Source of the DNA: Actinoplanes sp. TBRC 11911
GTDB taxonomy: Bacteria > Actinomycetota > Actinomycetes > Mycobacteriales > Micromonosporaceae
DNA length: 64,000 nucleotides
Assembly (NCBI RefSeq): GCF_012933445.1
Contig: NZ_JABBNC010000020.1
Location: 62,001-126,000 of the forward strand
Direction: 5' to 3'
Shown: positions 1-8,295 of the stretch, one piece after another
How the letters are laid out: each line of letters starts with the position of its first letter
Numbering within the stretch: position 1 is the first letter of the stretch
Program-made: the position numbers and the translations under genes
Notes under the pieces: model-generated
What the model was told of the DNA's origin: nothing
Seen by the model: only the letters and a program-made list of their open reading frames with translations
Database searches by the model: none

Positions 1-2
1 CG

Positions 3-401
3 GTGGACGAGGGCGGTGAGGGCTTCGAGGAATACCTCACCCGCCTGGACCTGGGCGGCCTCTGGGTGGCCGAGCACGCCGATGACGGGGTGATCGGGCT
101 GGTCGGGCTCGTGCTCAAGGGGCGGGCCGGCGAGGTGGAGCCGATCGTCGTCACCGTCACGCACCGGCACAAGGGGGTCGGCCGCAAGCTGCTGCGCCAC
201 GTGGCGAACGAGGCTCGCAAACGCAGCATGAACGCGCTGACCATCTCCCCGGACTCGCGGAACGTGGACGCGATCCGCAGCCTGCACGCCGCCGGGTACG
301 ACGTGGTGTCGTCGATCGAGCTGACTCTGGATCTTGAGCGCAACCCGCACGGCTGGCAGGAGGAGGGTTTGGAGCTCCACGAGCTGCCGTTCCGCTCCTG
401 A
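3..401 (+). CDS. GNAT-family N-acetyltransferase, probably 5'-truncated by the window edge
   Basis: The readable part shows the acetyl-CoA-binding core of a GNAT enzyme: a central strand followed by the pyrophosphate-binding loop RHKGVGRKLL, a long helix, then the NVDAIRSLHAAGYDVV segment that ends the fold. GNAT proteins usually have an extra N-terminal strand and two helices, which are missing or shortened here. The GTG at the edge is therefore probably an internal valine and the true start lies outside. The acceptor substrate cannot be told. The end is followed by a perfect-looking hairpin before the next gene. Confidence 0.8.
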   Translation: MDEGGEGFEEYLTRLDLGGLWVAEHADDGVIGLVGLVLKGRAGEVEPIVVTVTHRHKGVGRKLLRHVANEARKRSMNALTISPDSRNVDAIRSLHAAGYDVVSSIELTLDLERNPHGWQEEGLELHELPFRS

Positions 402-402
402 C

Positions 403-433
403 CCTGTGGATGACTTGGCGTGTCGTCCACAGG
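403..433 (+). terminator. Hairpin between the GNAT gene and DUF4192 gene, built from two DnaA-box-like 9-mers
   Basis: CCTGTGGATGAC at 403-414 and GTCGTCCACAGG at 422-433 form a 12-bp stem with one G-U type mismatch and a 7-nt loop, starting just after the acetyltransferase stop. This would work as a terminator, though no T-tract follows. Each arm holds a 9-mer one base away from the actinobacterial DnaA box TTGTCCACA or TTATCCACA, in facing orientation. Confidence 0.5.
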
Positions 434-483
434 CTGGATGATCGGCACGCCCCGCATGCCCTCGCCGGTCCACTCTCTCCGGC

Positions 484-1554
484 ATGACCCCCGACTGCAC
501 GATCATCGTCCGTTCCCCCGCCGAGCTGCTCGCCGTCACCCCCTACCTGCTGGGCTTCCACCCCTCGGACAGCCTGGTGGTGGTCGGTTTGAGCCCCGGT
601 CATCAGGTGGTCTTCTGCGGCCGTTTCGACCTAGACCCGCCGGTTTCTCCGGCCGATGCGGCGGACATGGCGGCGGTCGTCGGCCGGCAGCCGGCCGACG
701 CCCTCGCGGTGGTCGGCTACGGCCCCGCCGGCCGGGTCACGCCCGCGGTTCTGCAGCTCACCAACGCTCTTCAGACCTTGGGCGTACGCCTCAACGACGC
801 CATCCGGGTCACCGAGGGGCGCTGGTGGTCCTATCTGTGTGAGGGTGCGCAGTGCTGCCCGCCGGACGGCACGCCGTGTCCGCCGCCGGGTAACGCCGTC
901 GCCACGCAGGCGATCTTCCAGGGCCAGGTCGCCCTGCCCGACCGCAAGGCGCTGGTGGCGCAGGTGGCCGCGGTGACCGGGACGGCACGCGAGCGCATGG
1001 CCGCCGCCACCGAGCAGGCCAAACAGAGACTGACCGACCTGTACGGCGAGGACGTGCGCGCCGAAGCGGCCGGCCGATCGATCCGGAAGGCCGGGCGCCA
1101 GGCGATCCGCGAGGCCGAACGACGACACCAGGCCGACCGCTCGCTCACCGACGGCGAGGTGGCATGGCTCGGGGCGCTGCTGGTCGACGCCGCGGTGTTC
1201 GACCATGCCATGGACCGCTCGACCGGCGACGAGTGGCGCATCCGGCTCTGGACCGACGTCCTGCGACGGGTCGACGCCCGGCATGTGCCGGCGCCCGGGT
1301 GCCTGCTCGCGCACGCCGCCTGGTGTGCCGGCCGCGGCCCGCTGGCCCGCGTGGCGCTGGACCGGACGCTGCAGGAGGCCCCGGGTCATCGGGTGGCCGG
1401 CACGCTCGACCGCGTGCTCAGTTCCGGGCTCGGGCCGCACGCGGTCGTCGCGTTCACGCCGCCCGACCAGCGGGCCACGCGCACCGGGCTGGGTGCGCTG
1501 CTGAGCCGGGGCGCTCCGAGCGCCCGGCGCGTCGCCCGGCGCAGGTCGCGGTGA
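484..1554 (+). CDS. DUF4192 domain-containing protein
   Basis: The N-terminus (SPAELLAVTPYLLGFHPSDSLVVVGL) is the signature of the actinobacterial DUF4192 family, and the 356-residue length is typical. Function is unknown. No signal peptide or membrane segment is visible, so it should be cytoplasmic. The middle third (about residues 165-215) is a charged, probably helical stretch rich in Arg, Glu and Ala. The C-terminal end is strongly basic (ARRVARRRSR). It stands alone, with a hairpin upstream and a convergent fdhD 50 bases downstream. Confidence 0.85.
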   Translation: MTPDCTIIVRSPAELLAVTPYLLGFHPSDSLVVVGLSPGHQVVFCGRFDLDPPVSPADAADMAAVVGRQPADALAVVGYGPAGRVTPAVLQLTNALQTLGVRLNDAIRVTEGRWWSYLCEGAQCCPPDGTPCPPPGNAVATQAIFQGQVALPDRKALVAQVAAVTGTARERMAAATEQAKQRLTDLYGEDVRAEAAGRSIRKAGRQAIREAERRHQADRSLTDGEVAWLGALLVDAAVFDHAMDRSTGDEWRIRLWTDVLRRVDARHVPAPGCLLAHAAWCAGRGPLARVALDRTLQEAPGHRVAGTLDRVLSSGLGPHAVVAFTPPDQRATRTGLGALLSRGAPSARRVARRRSR

Positions 1555-1604
1555 GCGCGGTGCGGGTCGCTACGAGTGCGGCGCGGCGCGAGTTGACCGC
1601 TCGA

Positions 1605-2432
1605 TCAGACGGTGACGCGCTCCGGCGAGGTGTAGACGTTCATGCTCGGGCCGCGCAGGAAGCCGATCAGCGTCATGCCGGCCTCGTCGGCCAGCTCGGC
1701 GGCGAGCGTGCTCGGGGCGGAGACGGCGGCGAGCACCGGGATGCCCGCCATCCACGCCTTCTGGGTGAGCTCGAAGCTGGCCCGGCCCGAGACGAGCAGC
1801 ACGTGCCCGGTCAGCGGCAGCCGGCCCTCGCGCAGCGCCCACCCGATCACCTTGTCCACCGCGTTGTGCCGGCCCACGTCCTCGCGCAGCACGAGCAGCT
1901 CGCCCGCCGCGGTGAACAGGCCGGCGGCGTGCAGGCCGCCGGTGCGCTCGAAGGTGCGCTGGGCGGTGCGCAGCCGGTCCGGCAGCTCCGCGAGGGTGCG
2001 CGCCGCGACGGTCATCGGGTCGTCCCCGACGCGGTAGCGCGACCTGGTCCGCACCGCGTCGATGCTGGCCTTCCCGCAGACGCCGCACGAGCTGGTGGTG
2101 TAGAAGTTGCGGGTCGGGTCGGTCGCCGGCGGGGGCACGTCCGGGCCGAGCACCACGTCCACCACGTTGTAGGTGTTCGGGGTGTCGGTTCCGGCGCAGA
2201 GCTGCGCGGTCACCACGTCGTCGGCGGCGCTGATCACGCCCTCGGTGAGCAGGAAGCCCATCGCCAGATCGATGTCCTGGCCGGGGGTGCGCATCGTGAC
2301 GGCGAGCGGCTCCTTACGGACGCGGATCTCCAGCGGCTCCTCGGCCGCCAGATCGTCGGGCCGCGGCCGAGGCTCGCTCGTCGCGTCGATATTGATCTTC
2401 ACGACCGCTCGCCGGGTCATTGTCCGCGCCAT
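1605..2432 (-). CDS. fdhD: FdhD, sulfurtransferase for formate dehydrogenase maturation
   Basis: FdhD passes sulfur from a cysteine desulfurase to the molybdenum cofactor of formate dehydrogenases. The 275-residue protein has the two-cysteine motif SSCGVCGKAS (C116 and C119), the ALCAGTDTPNTYNVV region and the GRASFELTQKAWMAGIPVLAAVSAPSTLA cofactor-binding stretch of the family. The reading frame stays open much further upstream, but similarity starts at MARTMTRRAVV, so that ATG was chosen. It faces mobA across about 150 bases, a sensible arrangement since both serve molybdoenzymes. No formate dehydrogenase is present in the window. Confidence 0.93.
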   Translation of the reverse strand: MARTMTRRAVVKINIDATSEPRPRPDDLAAEEPLEIRVRKEPLAVTMRTPGQDIDLAMGFLLTEGVISAADDVVTAQLCAGTDTPNTYNVVDVVLGPDVPPPATDPTRNFYTTSSCGVCGKASIDAVRTRSRYRVGDDPMTVAARTLAELPDRLRTAQRTFERTGGLHAAGLFTAAGELLVLREDVGRHNAVDKVIGWALREGRLPLTGHVLLVSGRASFELTQKAWMAGIPVLAAVSAPSTLAAELADEAGMTLIGFLRGPSMNVYTSPERVTV

Positions 2433-2579
2433 CCCCCGAGCGTAGGCCCCATGAGCCGAGGTGGCGCGCCGGCAAAGCGCACGGGCCCGGAACGTGACGT
2501 ATCGACGAAGAAGAGCGATCAGCCACAGCTGAGTGAGCGCCCGGTCACGCTGGACACGCGCTCGGGATACGGTACGTAC

Positions 2580-3179
2580 GTGGGAGGGTTTGCGGCGGTG
2601 GTGCTGGCCGGTGGCGCGGCTCGGCGGATGGGTGGTGCGGACAAGCCGACCCTGACGGTGGCCGGCCAGCCCATGCTGTCCCGGGTGCTGGCCGCGGTGC
2701 ACGACGCCGATCCCCGGATCGTCGTCGGCCGGGTGCCGCCCGACCTGCCCGTTCCCGTTCACTCCACGCGGGAGGATCCGCCCGGCGGGGGCCCGGTCGC
2801 CGCGGCCGCGGCCGGTCTGGCACTGGTTCCGGACGACGTCACGTTCACCGCTCTGCTCGCCGCCGACCTGCCGTTGCTGACCGGCGAGGCGATCGACGTG
2901 CTGCGGCTGACCGCCGAGTCCGCGCCGATGCAGGGCGCGGTCTACCGCGACGCGGAGGGCCGGCGGCAGATGCTGTGCGGTGTCTGGCGGACGGCGCCGC
3001 TGCGCGAGGCGGTCGGCAAACTAGCCGCGGATCGCGGCAGTCTGCACGGCGCCTCGGTCCGCGAGCTGATGGAGTATTTGCGGGTCGCCGAGGTCTCCTG
3101 GCGCCGGCCGGGGCCGCCGCCCTGGTTCGACTGCGACACCGACGACGACCTGCGGACTGCTGAGGAGTGGGCCAGTTGA
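2580..3179 (+). CDS. mobA: MobA-like molybdenum cofactor guanylyltransferase
   Basis: This enzyme would transfer GMP from GTP to molybdopterin to make the bis-MGD cofactor. The N-terminus VVLAGGAARRMGGADK is the nucleotide-binding LAGGxxxRMGxxDK motif, DLPLL is the metal-binding turn, and the C-terminal FDCDTDDDL segment is also typical of MobA. The GTG at 2580 puts the motif at residue 8, as usual. No strong ribosome site precedes it, and an in-frame ATG at 2451 is a weaker alternative. It overlaps the next small gene by a TTGA junction and faces fdhD. Confidence 0.88.
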   Translation: MGGFAAVVLAGGAARRMGGADKPTLTVAGQPMLSRVLAAVHDADPRIVVGRVPPDLPVPVHSTREDPPGGGPVAAAAAGLALVPDDVTFTALLAADLPLLTGEAIDVLRLTAESAPMQGAVYRDAEGRRQMLCGVWRTAPLREAVGKLAADRGSLHGASVRELMEYLRVAEVSWRRPGPPPWFDCDTDDDLRTAEEWAS

Positions 3180-3415
3180 GCGACCTCCAGGAATGGATCG
3201 CCGCCGCCGGTGCCGAGCTCGGGCTCGATCCTGCCGAGATCCCGGTCGGTGCGGTGCTGGACATGGCACGCGACGTCGCACACCAGGTGGTGCGTCCGGG
3301 TGCGCCGGTCACGGCGTACCTGATGGGCCTCGCCGTGGGTCGTGGCGCGGATCCGTCCGAGGTCGCGGCGCGGGTGAAAGCGCTGGCCGAGCGGTGGCCC
3401 GCGCCCAGCACCTGA
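3176..3415 (+). CDS. Small DUF6457-type protein, partner of mobA
   Basis: A 79-residue helical protein (LSDLQEWIAAAGAELGLDP ... PVTAYLMGLAVGRGADP) of the DUF6457 type, which in actinobacteria often follows mobA. The TTG start at 3176 overlaps the mobA stop (TTGA), so translation is probably coupled. A GTG nine bases upstream is also in frame. Function is unknown. The position suggests a role in molybdopterin nucleotide transfer or storage, which is inference from context only. Confidence 0.75.
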   Translation: MSDLQEWIAAAGAELGLDPAEIPVGAVLDMARDVAHQVVRPGAPVTAYLMGLAVGRGADPSEVAARVKALAERWPAPST

Positions 3416-3473
3416 GAGGGCGGCGAGCCGGCTCGCGCGTGTCGATAGGGTGACGGGAACGGAGGTGACGATC

Positions 3474-4562
3474 ATGACGTCTGCGAGCCCCGGGGACGAA
3501 AATCCGTCCGAGGGTGTGCTGCTCGACGAGCCGACCACGGCCGATCTGCGAGCAAAGGTGACGGAGGCCTGGCGGGACTTCGCCGGCGCGCTGGCCGGAG
3601 TGCTGCACTCACTCAGTCCGGGTGGACACATCGACCTGACGCTCGACCCGACCGCGTCGGGCACCGGCATGGCGGTCTACTCCGTGAGCATCCGGGTGCG
3701 TGACGGCGGCGTCGTGGAGGCGCTCGCGGTCGGCAACGCCGGACTGCCCGAGGGTTATCGGATGGACCGCGCCTCGGTCGCCGATCTGGTGGCGCTCGGC
3801 TGGTCGCCGCCCGGCGTGCTGCCGGGTTCCGGTGACTCGTTCGGGCTGAGCTCCTCGCTGGAGCGCTCCACCCAGCTGGCGACCATCGTGTCCCGCACGT
3901 TGCGCGATGTGTACGGTGCGCCGCACCCCGCGTTCCTGGTCTACCTGGTGCACGACGACGAGGACCAGCCGATCGACGCGGGGCCGCTGGGCACCGCGCG
4001 GCACGAGCCGAGCCTCGACGAGCTCGCCAGCATCGACGACCTGGACGAGGACGGCACGCTCTCGGCCGCGCTCGCCGACGCCGCCGACGACGTGGTGCCG
4101 TTGGAGGAACGCGTACGCACGGTGGTCGCGACCATGTCGAAGACCACTGTCGACCAGCTCCAGGTGGACACCGACGGTGACATCGGCATCCGGGCCGGGT
4201 CGGCGATGGTCTTCGTCCGGGTGCGCGACAATCCGCCCCTGGTCGACGTCTTCTCGCCGATCCTCACCGAGGTCGAGCCGACCGAGCAGCTCTACGTGAA
4301 GCTGTCCGAGCTGACCAACCGGATGCCGATCGGCCGTCTGTACTGCGCGCAGGACACGGTGTGGGCGTCCATCCCGGTGTTCGGGCGCAACTTCCAGGCC
4401 ACCCACCTCATGCTCGCGGTGCAGGTGATGACGGGTCTGGCCGACGAGCTCGACGACCGGCTGCACGGCGAGTTCGGCGGGAAGCGGTTCTTCGGCGAGG
4501 GCGACAAGCCGGTCCCGCCCAAGGAGGACAACGGCGACCACCGCCCGGGGATGTATCTGTAG
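3474..4562 (+). CDS. YbjN/T3SS-chaperone-like (TY-Chap) protein
   Basis: The 362-residue protein appears to have two chaperone-like modules. A first half carries SVSIRVRDGGVVEALAVGNAGLP and an acidic linker at about residues 165-200. The second half, from VRTVVATMSKTTVDQ to the C-terminus, has the YbjN pattern (D-G-D-I-G-I-R-A-G-S, FVRVRDNPPLVDVFSPIL, LTNRMPIGRLYC). YbjN-like domains resemble secretion chaperones, but clients are unknown. The ATG at 3474 has a clear GGAGGT seven bases before it, better than the upstream in-frame GTG. It ends exactly where the convergent lipoprotein gene ends. Confidence 0.75.
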   Translation: MTSASPGDENPSEGVLLDEPTTADLRAKVTEAWRDFAGALAGVLHSLSPGGHIDLTLDPTASGTGMAVYSVSIRVRDGGVVEALAVGNAGLPEGYRMDRASVADLVALGWSPPGVLPGSGDSFGLSSSLERSTQLATIVSRTLRDVYGAPHPAFLVYLVHDDEDQPIDAGPLGTARHEPSLDELASIDDLDEDGTLSAALADAADDVVPLEERVRTVVATMSKTTVDQLQVDTDGDIGIRAGSAMVFVRVRDNPPLVDVFSPILTEVEPTEQLYVKLSELTNRMPIGRLYCAQDTVWASIPVFGRNFQATHLMLAVQVMTGLADELDDRLHGEFGGKRFFGEGDKPVPPKEDNGDHRPGMYL

Positions 4563-6269
4563 TCAGACGGGGAGCCAGGCGAGCCGGTCCAAGGTGGACA
4601 GGCGGGACGCCAGCAACCCGGTGTCGGTGACCGTCCACAAGACATCGCCGACGACGAGCGTGCGGCGCGGCACGGCGTGCGCGGGCGGGACGAGTTGTCC
4701 CGCCTCGCGCAGGCCGTCCGCCGTGACGTGCAGGGCGAGTGCGCCGCCCACGAGCGGGACGACGAGCAGGTTCGTGGCCGGCCACCACAGCAGGGCGCGC
4801 GGGTCGTACTCGGCCTCCGACGACGCGCCGGCCACGAAATGTTGCGCCAGGCGCGCCGGGGCGGCCGGGTCGGTCACGTCGAACAGGGACACCTGCATGC
4901 CGGTCGCTCGGCCCTGCGTCGTCGCCTCCTGACCGATGCCGACCAGGCGGTTCTCGCCGACCGGCTGGAGATGCGCCGAGAAGCCGGTGATCTTCAGCTC
5001 GCCGGTCACGCGCGGACGGGACGGGTCGCTCAGGTCGAGGCTGTAGAGCGGGTCGGTCTGGCGGAAGGTCACCACGTACGCCCGTGGGCCGATGAAGCGT
5101 ACGGAGTAGATCCTTTCGTTCTCGCCGAGACCGCCGACCTCGCCCACCTCGGTCAGCTTCGTGTCCTGTTGACGCAGCACGCGCACGGCCGAGCTCTGCT
5201 TCACCGAGTCGGTCGTCGCCACCCGCAGGTGACCGTCCCACTCGGACAACGCGTACTGGTTGAGCAGCGTGCCCGGGACCTTGCCGGACGCGGCCAGCAC
5301 CGGTTTGCCGGCCGGGGGCAGGTCGAACTTGAAGATCTCGGCGTCCATCGGCTGCCGCGCGACACCCGCCGCGTTGAGCATCGTGTTGAGCCGCCAGCCC
5401 GGGTTGTTCGCCACGTACAGGCTGTTCGCCGTGCCGTACACGACATCGCCGTCGGCCAGCACGCCGACCGGGGCGCCGTCGTCGAGCCGCGGTGCCCTCA
5501 GATCGAACGTCAGCACCCGCATCAGCTGCGTCCCGGAGTACGGGGAACCGGTGGGCCGGCTCACCTGCTCGCAGCCGAGCCGGCCGTCGGTACGCGACGT
5601 GCCGGTGGTGACGTCCCAGGTCGGCAGCAGCGAGTCGATCTGCGGCGTGCTGCTCAGCACGACCCGGGCGACGTCGGCGTTCTGGCGTGCGTCGACCAGC
5701 CGGCCGTCGCCGCGATACCGGCTGATCAGGCGGGGTGCGCCGGTCAGGTCGACCAGCAGGATCTCGGTGCCGACACCGACCGGGCCGCCGATCCGCTCGT
5801 CCATGGCCAGCGAGACGGACGGCGACATCAGCACCAGCGCGCGGTCCCCGGCCAGCAACAACGTGCCCGGACCGCCGAGCTCCGGGCGCAGGGCGAGCGA
5901 TCCGGTCTCGGTCCGCGACGCCGCGTCCACCACGCGCAGCACCCCGCCGGACACGGTCACGATGCGGCGGCCGTCCGTCTTCACCATGTCCGGTTCGTCC
6001 ACGCCTTGCTCATGCACATTCGTTCCCGAGTACGCCTCGACGGAGGCCTGAGCGGGCGCGGCCTCCGCGGCAAGTGGCGCACGGGCCGTGTCCGGCAGCG
6101 GGCGCTTCTGATTGTCCTGGGCGGCCTTGCGCAGCTCCTTCTCGAGCTGGGCGCAGGAGTCGAACGCGACGAGGCTCATGACGGCGCGCTTGGGTGGCGG
6201 TGGCGACGTGGTGGTGCAGGCCGCCAACGGCAGTACGGCGAGGAGGGCGACGATCCCGGAACGGCGCAT
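4563..6269 (-). CDS. Secreted lipoprotein with a C-terminal beta-propeller domain
   Basis: Residues 1-18 form a lipoprotein signal with lipobox LAAC and lipidated Cys18, so the 568-residue protein should be anchored outside the membrane. The rest matches the Beta_propel family (secreted proteins with a C-terminal propeller): repeated blades such as VKTDGRRIVTVSGGVLRVVD, RFIGPRAYVVTFRQTDPLYSLDLSDPSRPRV and LKITGFSAHLQPVGENRLVGIGQE. The sequence before about residue 75 is a low-complexity tether. The role is unknown, and the propeller probably binds protein or sugar. Its stop abuts that of the YbjN-like gene with no bases between. Confidence 0.85.
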   Translation of the reverse strand: MRRSGIVALLAVLPLAACTTTSPPPPKRAVMSLVAFDSCAQLEKELRKAAQDNQKRPLPDTARAPLAAEAAPAQASVEAYSGTNVHEQGVDEPDMVKTDGRRIVTVSGGVLRVVDAASRTETGSLALRPELGGPGTLLLAGDRALVLMSPSVSLAMDERIGGPVGVGTEILLVDLTGAPRLISRYRGDGRLVDARQNADVARVVLSSTPQIDSLLPTWDVTTGTSRTDGRLGCEQVSRPTGSPYSGTQLMRVLTFDLRAPRLDDGAPVGVLADGDVVYGTANSLYVANNPGWRLNTMLNAAGVARQPMDAEIFKFDLPPAGKPVLAASGKVPGTLLNQYALSEWDGHLRVATTDSVKQSSAVRVLRQQDTKLTEVGEVGGLGENERIYSVRFIGPRAYVVTFRQTDPLYSLDLSDPSRPRVTGELKITGFSAHLQPVGENRLVGIGQEATTQGRATGMQVSLFDVTDPAAPARLAQHFVAGASSEAEYDPRALLWWPATNLLVVPLVGGALALHVTADGLREAGQLVPPAHAVPRRTLVVGDVLWTVTDTGLLASRLSTLDRLAWLPV

Positions 6270-6310
6270 GTCGGCTTGGACGGGCCGGCGCGCGAATGCG
6301 TTCCGCGTCT

Positions 6311-6760
6311 CTACATGCTTGGCACCGGCGTGGGCGACTCGACCAGCCGGGACAGCACGATCATGCTGCGCGTCGAGGTCACGAACGGCTCCGCCCGCAG
6401 CCGCTCCAACGCCTGCTCCAGGTGCCCGATGTCGGCCGCCCGCAGGTGCACCAGGGCGTCCGCCTCACCGGACACGGTGTAGGCGCCGACCACCTCGGGA
6501 TGCCGCCGGGTGGCCACGGTGATCTGCGCCGGGGTGGTGCGGCCGGTGCAGAAGAGCTCGACGAATGCCTCGGTGGTCCAGCCGACCGCGGCCGGGTCGA
6601 TGACCGCGGTGAATCCCTTGATCACCCCGGCTGATCGAAGCCGATCGACGCGTCGTTTCACCGCCGGCGCGGACAGCGAGACCTTCGCCCCGATGTCGGC
6701 GTACGACGCGCGAGCATCCGCCACCAGCAGCGCAACGATTCGCTGGTCAACGGCGTCCAT
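6311..6760 (-). CDS. Lrp/AsnC-family transcriptional regulator
   Basis: A 149-residue feast/famine regulator: an N-terminal helix-turn-helix (QRIVALLVADARASYADIGAKVSLSAPAVKRRVDRL, about residues 6-40) followed by a RAM effector domain (EVVGAYTVSGEADALVHLRA). The ATG at 6758-6760 fits the family's usual start. A TTG six bases upstream has better spacing from a GGAGG. It faces the DDAH-type gene across 73 bases, so it very probably controls that gene and itself in response to an amino acid, arginine or ornithine being the obvious guess. Confidence 0.9.
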   Translation of the reverse strand: MDAVDQRIVALLVADARASYADIGAKVSLSAPAVKRRVDRLRSAGVIKGFTAVIDPAAVGWTTEAFVELFCTGRTTPAQITVATRRHPEVVGAYTVSGEADALVHLRAADIGHLEQALERLRAEPFVTSTRSMIVLSRLVESPTPVPSM

Positions 6761-6833
6761 CTGCAACGATTCGCCTCCAACACACAAGAAAAGTCGCTGT
6801 TTCGTGCAATGAAGCCTACCTACGCTCTACCTC

Positions 6834-7694
6834 ATGAACCACAGCGACCGCTTGCCGCGAAATAGGACATATCTCATGTGTTCGCCGGACCATTTCACGG
6901 TCGAGTACGCGATCAACCCCTGGATGGACACGACCGCGCCGGTCGACGCCACGCTGGCCTTCCGGCAGTGGGAGATGCTGCGCACCACGCTCGCCGATCT
7001 CGGCCACACGGTGCACGTCCTGAACGGGGTGCCCGGCCTGCCCGACATGGTGTACGCGGCCAACGGCGCGTTCTCGGTCGACGGCAAGGTCTACGGGGCA
7101 CGGTTCAAGTTTCCGCAGCGCGCCGCCGAGGCCGACGCCCACCAGCTGTTCTACGCGAGCGGGGAGTGGAGTTTCGCCAGCCCAGGGCACGTCAACGAGG
7201 GGGAGGGCGACTTCGCTTACCTGCCGGAGGCGTACGGGGGAATGGTGTTGGCGGGTTATGGCTTCCGGACCGACCCGGCGGCGCACGCCGAGGCGCAGGA
7301 GGTGCTGGGCCGGCCGGTCATCTCGCTCAAACTGGTCGACCCGGCCTTCTACCACCTGGACACGGCGCTCGCGGCGCTCGACGACCGGCACATCGCCTAC
7401 TACCCGGACGCCTTCTCGCCGGCCTCGCAGCGGGTGCTCGCCCAGCTCTTCCCGGACGCGGTGATCGCCGACCGGCACGACGCCGAGGCCTTCGGGCTCA
7501 ACCTGGTCAGTGATGGTCGTCACGTCGTCCTCAACACCGAGGCGGTGGCGATGGGTGACAAGGTGCGCGCGGCCGGCTACCTGCCCGTGCACGTCGAGCT
7601 CACCGAGCTCAAACGCGGCGGCGGCAGCGTGAAGTGCGCGGTGGCCGAGTTGCGTCCGGGCGTATTGAAGGCTGGAGAGGCCCTTGGCGCTTGA
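6834..7694 (+). CDS. ddaH: Dimethylarginine dimethylaminohydrolase-type amidinohydrolase
   Basis: A pentein-fold enzyme that hydrolyses arginine-like guanidino compounds. The family catalytic residues are visible: the acidic EGEGDF region (about 122-127), His174 in FYHLDTAL and Cys268 in GGSVKCAVAEL. At 286 residues it fits the DDAH group (dimethylarginine to citrulline plus dimethylamine), although some relatives act on arginine itself. The divergent Lrp regulator supports a catabolic role in arginine metabolism. It lies 28 bases before the proteasome-activator gene. The separate arginine deiminase further along the window may share its pathway. Confidence 0.85.
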   Translation: MNHSDRLPRNRTYLMCSPDHFTVEYAINPWMDTTAPVDATLAFRQWEMLRTTLADLGHTVHVLNGVPGLPDMVYAANGAFSVDGKVYGARFKFPQRAAEADAHQLFYASGEWSFASPGHVNEGEGDFAYLPEAYGGMVLAGYGFRTDPAAHAEAQEVLGRPVISLKLVDPAFYHLDTALAALDDRHIAYYPDAFSPASQRVLAQLFPDAVIADRHDAEAFGLNLVSDGRHVVLNTEAVAMGDKVRAAGYLPVHVELTELKRGGGSVKCAVAELRPGVLKAGEALGA

Positions 7695-7722
7695 GGTGCG
7701 TTCGTGCGGGAAGATGGTTCGC

Positions 7723-8295
7723 ATGACCGACGACAAGCAGCCGCAGCCGGAAAACCAGGAAGACGGATCCGTCATCGTGGTCGGACCCGACGGGCGTCCG
7801 ATGGGCACGGTCGAGGCGGACGGCTCGCTCACGCCCGAGGAACCGGGCAACCTGATCGAGCAGCCGGCCAAGGTCATGCGCATCGGCAGCATGATCAAGC
7901 AGCTGCTCGAAGAGGTGCGCGCGGCACCGCTCGACGAGGCCAGCCGCGGCCGCTTGCGCGAGATCCACCAGCGCTCGATCACCGAGCTCGAGGACGGCCT
8001 GGCCCCCGAGCTGCGCGAGGAACTGGAACGCTTGTCGTTGCCGTTCGAGGGCGAGTCACCGCCCAGCGAGTCCGAGCTGCGGATCGCGCAGGCCCAGCTG
8101 GTCGGCTGGCTGGAGGGCCTGTTCCACGGCATCCAGGCGGCGCTGGTGGCGCAGCAGATGGCCGCCCGCCTCCAGCTCGAGCAGATGCGTGGCGGCCGCC
8201 CGGCGTTGCCGATGAACCCGAACGGGATGATCCCGGGCATGCCCAGCCAGCCGGGCGGTGAGGTCCGCGAGGGCCGCACCGGGCAATACCTATAG
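7723..8295 (+). CDS. bpa: Bacterial proteasome activator Bpa (DUF2587)
   Basis: Bpa forms an ATP-independent ring that opens the actinobacterial 20S proteasome gate. The 190-residue protein has the helical core (IGSMIKQLLEEVRAAPLDEASRGRLREIHQRS ... SESELRIAQAQLVGWLEGLFHGIQA) and ends in GQYL, the C-terminal anchor that inserts into the proteasome. The N-terminal 40 residues are disordered and acidic. The ATG at 7723 is nine bases after a GGGAAG ribosome site. An ATG at 7714 is possible. The last six coding bases overlap those of the convergent HAD gene. The proteasome itself is not in the window. Confidence 0.92.
   Translation: MTDDKQPQPENQEDGSVIVVGPDGRPMGTVEADGSLTPEEPGNLIEQPAKVMRIGSMIKQLLEEVRAAPLDEASRGRLREIHQRSITELEDGLAPELREELERLSLPFEGESPPSESELRIAQAQLVGWLEGLFHGIQAALVAQQMAARLQLEQMRGGRPALPMNPNGMIPGMPSQPGGEVREGRTGQYL

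Noticed and set aside
1164..2579. A long open frame running into mobA
   Set aside because: It lies antisense to fdhD and shows no protein-like pattern before the mobA nucleotide-binding motif.
2433..2579. Molybdenum cofactor riboswitch between fdhD and mobA
   Set aside because: No recognisable conserved structure in the 147-base region.
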